From contig LVBD01000055.1 of assembly GCA_001604275.1 (NCBI GenBank), forward strand, positions 1 to 59,145: 59,145 bases of DNA, given 5' to 3'. Made by a program: the position numbers and the translations under genes. The DNA is from Spirochaetales bacterium Spiro_02 (GTDB lineage Bacteria; Spirochaetota; Spirochaetia; Sphaerochaetales; Sphaerochaetaceae). This document shows, piece after piece, positions 54,321 through 59,145 of the stretch (position 1 is the stretch's first letter; the number at the start of each line of letters is the position of its first letter). The notes beneath the pieces were generated by a model. The model searched no databases and was not told where the DNA came from. It worked only from the letters and a program-made list of their open reading frames with translations.

Positions 54321-54336
54321 TTGCAAATTGGTGCAA
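54321..54336 (+). promoter_or_regulatory. Inverted repeat in the WYL regulator leader
   Basis: TTGCA (54321-54325), 6 nt, TGCAA (54332-54336), just downstream of the expected transcription start. Candidate autoregulatory operator. Confidence 0.4.
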
Positions 54337-54356
54337 TGCCGGAAAAAGAGGTACTC

Positions 54357-55325
54357 ATGAAAGGCGAACGCGTAGCGCAACTTGAATTGCTTCTCCATTC
54401 CCACCCTGAAGGACTGCGACGGGCGGAAATAGCGAGGAGGCTAGGTGTGCATAGATCCACGATCAGCAGATACGTGGATGAACTGAAGCAATACATCGAC
54501 ATATACGAAGACAACAACCTGATCAAGATCAAGGAGCGGGAAGGCGACGAAAACATCGCCCTGAGCATATACGAGAGCCTCGCATTCAACATGTCCGCGG
54601 AAATTCTCGCGAACAATGCGGAATTCCAGAATCCGCATCTCGCCTCCGGTCTCCGAAAAATTGCGATGAACATGCGCTCCTATGCGCCGAAGATCAGCGA
54701 CAACATCATCCAGGTCGCGGAATCGATCGATCGGGAGGCACAGCGGAAAAAGGAGAACGGACAGTTCAATTCGATTCTGGAAGTGCTGATCGACGCATGG
54801 GTGTCCGGAAGGATCGTCAGGATCACCCATACGCAGAACGGAGAGCAGACGGAGACGGAACTGGCCCCCTATTTCATCGGTTTTAGGGAAGAGGAGAACG
54901 GCAGGAATCCGATCAGCGTCACCGGCCGGCTTCGCCATACCACGGAAATCGGAACGATCGACATCAGCACGATCACCGCCGCGACGATTCTCAACGAAAC
55001 CTATACGATCCCCGACAACCTCAAGCCGTTCCGCCATCCCGACAAGCCGGACGGATACGAAAGCATCGACATGATTCCGCTGGTTCTGAAACTCAAGGAG
55101 AAATCGGCCCTCAACGCCTTCCGCAACCTCGTCCACGGCACCCCGAAGCTCGAAAAAGGTCAGAACGGGGACATGCTCTGCACGATGGATGTCGAGAATT
55201 CCATCGAGCTGATGCTCCGGATCATACAATGCGGAGATGACGTGGAAATCCTAGGACCAGAACAATATAGAAAGAAATTCTGCAAAGAATTGAAGAAAAT
55301 ACTCAATATCTATGAACAAGTATAG
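54357..55325 (+). CDS. WYL-domain transcriptional regulator
   Basis: A 322-residue protein. The N-terminal HTH_11-type domain ('EIARRLGVHRSTISRYVDEL', about 22-41) is followed by a WYL-like ligand-binding domain (about 150-250; 'DAWVSGRIVRITH', 'APYFIGFREEE') and a WCX-like C-terminus. WYL domains often bind nucleic acid or small ligands in stress and defence control. ATG 54357 has GAGG upstream; ATG 54312 in the same frame, 4 nt after the -10, would add 15 residues. Target genes are unknown; rubredoxin follows 66 bp later but has its own promoter. Confidence 0.85.
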   Translation: MKGERVAQLELLLHSHPEGLRRAEIARRLGVHRSTISRYVDELKQYIDIYEDNNLIKIKEREGDENIALSIYESLAFNMSAEILANNAEFQNPHLASGLRKIAMNMRSYAPKISDNIIQVAESIDREAQRKKENGQFNSILEVLIDAWVSGRIVRITHTQNGEQTETELAPYFIGFREEENGRNPISVTGRLRHTTEIGTIDISTITAATILNETYTIPDNLKPFRHPDKPDGYESIDMIPLVLKLKEKSALNAFRNLVHGTPKLEKGQNGDMLCTMDVENSIELMLRIIQCGDDVEILGPEQYRKKFCKELKKILNIYEQV

Positions 55326-55354
55326 TTGCCGAGCTCACCGGATGAGTGTATCCT
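55326..55354 (+). promoter_or_regulatory. Rubredoxin promoter
   Basis: TTGCCG (55326-55331), 17 bp, TATCCT (55349-55354). It starts at the WYL stop codon and leads to a 37-nt leader. Confidence 0.65.
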
Positions 55355-55391
55355 ATGAGTATCTTGGAAACAGACAATACGGAGGAATACT

Positions 55392-55553
55392 ATGAAAAAG
55401 TATGTTTGCGACCTGTGTGGCTATGTGTACGATCCCGCTGAAGGCGATCCGGACGGTGGAATCCAGCCGGGAACCGCGTTCGAAGATATTCCGGACGACT
55501 GGGTATGCCCGATCTGCGGAGCCTCCAAGAGTGATTTCTCACCGCTGGACTAG
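55392..55553 (+). CDS. Rubredoxin
   Basis: A 53-residue protein. Iron ligands are in '[14 protein letters not shown]' (Cys6 and Cys9) and '[11 protein letters not shown]' (Cys39 and Cys42), with the conserved Tyr/Trp/Phe core. It carries electrons in the cytoplasm of anaerobes, usually to rubrerythrin, superoxide reductase or rubredoxin-oxygen oxidoreductase, none of which is in the window. GGAGG stands 6 nt before the ATG. It has its own promoter and terminator. Confidence 0.96.
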   Translation: MKKYVCDLCGYVYDPAEGDPDGGIQPGTAFEDIPDDWVCPICGASKSDFSPLD

Positions 55554-55578
55554 ACCGTCTTGATCATGACTCGATAGA

Positions 55579-55625
55579 AGAGACCGTTTCTCATTCGCTC
55601 GACGGATGATGCGACGGTCTCTTTT
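55579..55625 (+). terminator. Rubredoxin terminator
   Basis: AGAGACCGT (55579-55587) and ACGGTCTCT (55614-55622), perfect 9-bp arms around a 26-nt loop, then TTT. It lies between convergent genes and may also serve the MFS gene. Confidence 0.6.
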
Positions 55626-55643
55626 CACATCTTGTTTGTTTGA

Positions 55644-56954
55644 TTATTCCAGATGCACGATCTCTTTCTTCACCGCGGCCTGGAGACGCTCGTCTTCGGT
55701 GACGATGGTCGGAGATTCCTTGATCGCCGAAAGAAGGAACACGCCTCCTACCGCGAGGAAATGTATCAGCAGCAGCTCCAGCCGAAGATAGGCGCCCCCA
55801 CCGACTGTCGCGAACAAGACCATGAACACGCAAACGAACGAAGAACAAGCGGAGAAGAGACTTTGCGTCGCGGTCTCCGGGACCGGACGGCTCAATTCCG
55901 CCGCATATTGGAGCCCGAGCGGTCCCGCACCCATCAGGAAGAACCCGAGGATGCCGGCGCCGACAAATGCGACGACCTGAGGGGAAAGCACCCAGAACGA
56001 AAAGAACGAAGGAAACGTAAGCGGCAGTCCGCCACAAATGGCGCCGATGCCGCAGACGACCATGATCCGGCGTCGCCTGCGCACCCGATCGCTGATCGCG
56101 GGTATCGCCAGAGCCCCCGCTATCCCTCCGCTGAACAGAACCACCCCCAGCAACGCATTGGAATCTTCGATTCCTACCAGAGCGCCGACTCCATCGATCT
56201 TGATCGCAAGATTGATGAAATACCCCCAGCCGAAACTGAAGACCGCAAGCAACCCGAGCAACGACCGATTGCGGAACATGTTCTTGTACGATGACCGGAA
56301 GTTCAAGGAAACGGCAGGCTCGAATGAAGCGGGCGTCGGAGGCTGTTCCCTGATCAACAGACCGGCGACAAGCGCCATTGCGGCGCAAACGATGCCATAG
56401 ACCTGCATCATTCCATCGATTCCAGTGCCATAGTCGCCTGCGCCGAAATCCGTACCGACGAACAGAGGGGAGAATACCATCACCAAGCCGAGAGCCAGAT
56501 ACTGGGAGAACGCGACCATGCCGGAAGCGAATCCTCGATCGCGAAGGGGGAACCACCGCATCGTGACCGTCGTAATTCCATTGAAAATCAATGGACGAGC
56601 GAACGCCAACAGAATCTGGAACCCAATGACCGATGCAAAGTCGGCTGCATACAGCCATTTGCCGATACTACCGACCACCACCATGGCTGCGGCGATCCGA
56701 AGTCTGACCGTAATGCCGAATTTCTCGATGAAGAACGAAGCCGGAATGCTCATGACCACGAATACGATCAGATAGACGAGAGCAAGAAAATCGACGTTCA
56801 CGAACGAGGAAGGATCGAACTGCCCATGATAGAAAATATCGGCAGCTCTGACGACAGGCGCCAGCGCCATCCAATGGAGATCGACGGAAAGCACCAGTAG
56901 CATCAAAGAAACGAGTATAAGCCATCTATATCTGTATGCCCGGACACTTTTCAT
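55644..56954 (-). CDS. Major facilitator superfamily transporter
   Basis: A 436-residue protein with about 12 membrane helices. The first-half motif 'FFIEKFGITVRLRIAAAMVVVG' (about 80-101) and the second-half 'ISDRVRRRRRIMVVCG' (about 275-290) are typical MFS loop-2-3 and loop-8-9 elements. The tail is soluble. Overall appearance is like FLVCR-type carriers, but the substrate is unknown. ATG 56954 is used; the frame extends 47 codons upstream without signals. TTGGAG and TATATA about 40 nt upstream could be its promoter. Confidence 0.87.
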   Translation of the reverse strand: MKSVRAYRYRWLILVSLMLLVLSVDLHWMALAPVVRAADIFYHGQFDPSSFVNVDFLALVYLIVFVVMSIPASFFIEKFGITVRLRIAAAMVVVGSIGKWLYAADFASVIGFQILLAFARPLIFNGITTVTMRWFPLRDRGFASGMVAFSQYLALGLVMVFSPLFVGTDFGAGDYGTGIDGMMQVYGIVCAAMALVAGLLIREQPPTPASFEPAVSLNFRSSYKNMFRNRSLLGLLAVFSFGWGYFINLAIKIDGVGALVGIEDSNALLGVVLFSGGIAGALAIPAISDRVRRRRRIMVVCGIGAICGGLPLTFPSFFSFWVLSPQVVAFVGAGILGFFLMGAGPLGLQYAAELSRPVPETATQSLFSACSSFVCVFMVLFATVGGGAYLRLELLLIHFLAVGGVFLLSAIKESPTIVTEDERLQAAVKKEIVHLE

Positions 56955-57113
56955 GGCTTCAACCGTACTCCACTCGAATATATATAGGTACCATACCCAT
57001 TCTACTCCAATAGCCTCCCCTCTGTATAGGACAATCCATCCATCTGGATGCTTCGGCGAAAAACTGGTATGTTTTCGGCATCCGTAAAACAACACCCCCG
57101 GGAAGGAGCCATG

Positions 57114-57917
57114 ATGAACGACACGCTGACGACAATTTTCAACAGACGGACCATCCGGGCGTACGACGACCGTCCCATCGATCCAAAGGATCTCGAACTA
57201 CTCAAGGAAGCCACGCTACGGGCACCGTCCGCAGGAAACATGATGTACTACTCCGTTATAGAAGCGAAGGATCAGACGGTCAAGGACAAGCTGGCCGTTT
57301 TCTGCGACAACCAGCCGATGATCGCGAAAGCACCGCTTGTCTGGGTATTCCTCGCCGATACGCAGAAATGGGTGAACTACTTTCATGAAGGAGGTTCGGT
57401 CGCCCGTGGAATCGCCGAAGGCACCGCAACATGGAGAAAGCCAGGTCTCGGAGACATGCACCTATGCATCCAGGATGCGATCATCGCAGCCCAGACGGCG
57501 GTCATTGCCGCACAGTCCTTAGGAATCGGTTCCTGTTATATCGGGGACATCATCGAGCGATACGAAGACGTACGGGATCTGCTGGGACTCAAGCAGTATA
57601 CGATTCCGGCCTGCATGGTCATCTTCGGCTATCCGAAGAACCCAGGAAACAATGTCGAATTGAAAAAGCGGAGTCCCGCTTCGAGCATCTTCATGACCGA
57701 TCGCTACCGCGATCTCCATCTGGAGGATCTCAAGACGGCCTACGGACCGATGGAAGAGGAGATGCGCCGCCACAACCGGCTTCCGTTCGGCAATACGGGA
57801 TCCATCGCCGACTATTACTATTTCCGTAAGTACTCCAGCTCGTTCATGGAAGAGATGAACCGTTCGACAAAGGCGTTCATGCAACACTGGGACGGACCTG
57901 AGGAGACTCTCGGATAG
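57114..57917 (+). CDS. Nitroreductase family protein
   Basis: A 267-residue FMN-dependent oxidoreductase-fold protein. 'IFNRRTIRAYDDRPI' (about 8-22) and 'LRAPSAGNMMYYSV' (about 35-48) give the FMN-binding Arg and Ser. 'AQSLGIGSCYIGDI' and 'GYPKNP' also fit. AAGGAG lies 2 nt before ATG 57111 and 5 nt before ATG 57114; the latter is used. Possible role: reduction of nitro compounds, quinones or flavins with NAD(P)H. Divergent from the MFS gene. Confidence 0.9.
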   Translation: MNDTLTTIFNRRTIRAYDDRPIDPKDLELLKEATLRAPSAGNMMYYSVIEAKDQTVKDKLAVFCDNQPMIAKAPLVWVFLADTQKWVNYFHEGGSVARGIAEGTATWRKPGLGDMHLCIQDAIIAAQTAVIAAQSLGIGSCYIGDIIERYEDVRDLLGLKQYTIPACMVIFGYPKNPGNNVELKKRSPASSIFMTDRYRDLHLEDLKTAYGPMEEEMRRHNRLPFGNTGSIADYYYFRKYSSSFMEEMNRSTKAFMQHWDGPEETLG

Positions 57918-57976
57918 AAATAAACGACCCAATAGCCGTATGAAGAACGTTTTCTCCAAGGCCGGGCAACGGGCGG

Positions 57977-58921
57977 CTACGATTTCGCAGTCGTCGGCTG
58001 ACCACAGTCGGGACAGAAACGTGCGGCGATCGGAAGGGAGGACCCGCAAAACGAACACCGTCCCACCGATTTTTCAGCATGTATTTCAGGTTTATGACCG
58101 TAGGAAAAGGACGAGGAAGAATCGTCGTCTCTCGATCCAGTCACGATGCCGATCGAGTAGGAGCTCGCCTGGTTCTCAGATTCGGAAAGCTGCCTAAGCG
58201 TCGCCAGACAACGGACGATATCGTCATCGTTGATCCGAAGCGTATCAAGACTGAAAGCACTCATCGCAAAACCATATGCCTTCAGATCCTGCTCGATCGC
58301 ATGCTTGATATACTGGGACATAAGCGGATATGACAATTCAGTGACAGTCGTCCGTCGATCATGGATCGCACGCTCCACGTTCGTCTTCAATCGCCTGTTG
58401 ACAATATTCCTGCAAAGCCCCAGCATCTTGTCGGCATCGATCGTGGCACCCTTCCCGATGGCCAGCATCTTGGCGAACAAGACCGAAATCTCCATAGGCA
58501 CCAAGGTCAACCGTCCGAACAGATACAGACGATACTCGATCAGACAGACAGGATCCTTCACATACAGGGGACCTCTGCTGGTACCGAAATACAACGACCA
58601 CTGGACCGCTGTACTGAGGAAGAAGAGCTCTACATCGACAGGAGAATCATCCATCGCCGGGATTTTTCTCGACAGTTCCGGAAACGAACTGAGAACAATC
58701 GGATACTCCCCCGTCGAAAGACAATCATACAGACGCCCGTCTTTGACGATGGCTCCGACCTGATCTTCACCAACTATCAGCCGGTCGACGGAATCTTCCA
58801 AGGCCGGACAAATCCGCGCTATCCGCAAAGGGCCAGGATGGTGATAGCTGAACCATTTTCCAGCATCACCTTTGCAAGGCCCCGAAACAATCTCACCCAA
58901 TTCCTTCTCCTTACCCCACAC
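57977..58921 (-). CDS. SPFH-domain protein with C-terminal zinc ribbon (YdjI-like)
   Basis: A protein of up to 314 residues. The middle (about 60-245) resembles the SPFH/virion-core-like YdjI proteins ('LIVGEDQVGAIVKDG', 'DLKAYGFAMSAFSLDTLRINDDD'). After a Ser-rich linker comes a zinc ribbon with C-x2-C pairs (CSFCG and CPDCG). Such proteins are membrane-associated scaffolds in other bacteria. The start is unclear: GTG 58921 has no ribosome site, whereas TTG 58900 has AAGGAG 6 nt upstream and may be the real one. Confidence 0.78.
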   Translation of the reverse strand: MWGKEKELGEIVSGPCKGDAGKWFSYHHPGPLRIARICPALEDSVDRLIVGEDQVGAIVKDGRLYDCLSTGEYPIVLSSFPELSRKIPAMDDSPVDVELFFLSTAVQWSLYFGTSRGPLYVKDPVCLIEYRLYLFGRLTLVPMEISVLFAKMLAIGKGATIDADKMLGLCRNIVNRRLKTNVERAIHDRRTTVTELSYPLMSQYIKHAIEQDLKAYGFAMSAFSLDTLRINDDDIVRCLATLRQLSESENQASSYSIGIVTGSRDDDSSSSFSYGHKPEIHAEKSVGRCSFCGSSLPIAARFCPDCGQPTTAKS

Positions 58922-59145
58922 AGCGCCATGCTGTGAATTACAAGCTCATTTCGCGATGGTAGTATTTGTTTTCTCTGAGGTGTCTAGCGGAACAAGCACA
59001 TGTGACTCATTGCTGGAGATACACAAAATCGCTCTATCAGTATTCAATATCTTAAGAGCAATCGATATTTCTTGTCAAATCCACGATCACGTATACTTAA
59101 GTTCGCAATTTGACAGTAGATTGAAATTGGTCATGAGAAGACCCA

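Noticed and set aside
58922-59145. Right-end sequence after the SPFH gene start
   Set aside because: No gene, RNA or clear promoter could be supported in these 224 bp.

Overview
The window looks like a chromosomal segment of a GC-rich, anaerobic, fermentative spirochaete, probably near Sphaerochaeta/Treponema. The assignment is an inference. It rests on a Treponema-type FabV/TER enoyl reductase, an [FeFe]-hydrogenase cluster with a sensory member and Rex, rubredoxin, spirochaete-style sugar ABC genes without their own ATPase, and a degenerate xanthine-dehydrogenase-like trio. About 50 protein genes were found. No rRNA, tRNA, IS element, prophage or CRISPR array was seen.

Layout. 0.2-2.7 kb: an ankyrin protein and YaaA. 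2.8-10.1 kb: a LacI-controlled operon for uptake (binding protein and two permeases) and phosphorolysis (GH65 phosphorylase plus beta-phosphoglucomutase) of an alpha-linked disaccharide. 10.1-12.6 kb: two uncharacterised genes and free-methionine-sulfoxide reductase. 12.7-20.0 kb: an hfs-like hydrogenase operon (thioredoxin-like 2Fe-2S protein, HydS-type PAS hydrogenase, SpoIIE/PP2C phosphatase, second 2Fe-2S protein, catalytic-looking [FeFe] hydrogenase), then Rex and IspH upstream. 20.2-25.8 kb: secF, secD, yajC and a lone groEL. 26.0-27.5 kb: an overlapping pair of integral-membrane lipid-alcohol kinases of the VTE5/VTE6 (DUF92) type. 27.8-32.2 kb: an RRM RNA-binding protein, an SLC13-type permease, a DUF2207 protein and LemA. 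32.4-34.6 kb: argR with a near-perfect ARG box, then pgi. 35.1-40.4 kb: the operon ligA, aminotransferase, modE-like regulator, pfk. 40.5-44.1 kb: the XDH-like trio. 44.3-51.4 kb: dnaE, yggT, recG, rsmD. 51.4-53.9 kb: acyl-ACP thioesterase, fabZ, fabV. 54-58.9 kb: slyX, a WYL regulator, a rubredoxin, an MFS transporter, a nitroreductase and an SPFH/zinc-ribbon protein.

The genes describe fermentative sugar metabolism: disaccharide phosphorolysis feeds glucose-6-phosphate to Pgi and Pfk, and excess reductant is disposed of through hydrogenases under Rex and HydS control. Type II fatty-acid synthesis ends in FabV and a thioesterase. The most interesting leads are (1) the divergent XDH-like complex, whose large subunit has lost recognisable molybdopterin motifs while both Fe-S clusters stay intact, (2) the overlapping VTE5/VTE6-like kinase pair in a non-photosynthetic bacterium, (3) four promoters placed exactly 6 nt upstream of an ATG, implying leaderless mRNAs, and (4) a candidate small RNA downstream of pfk carrying two copies of an anti-Shine-Dalgarno-like sequence.
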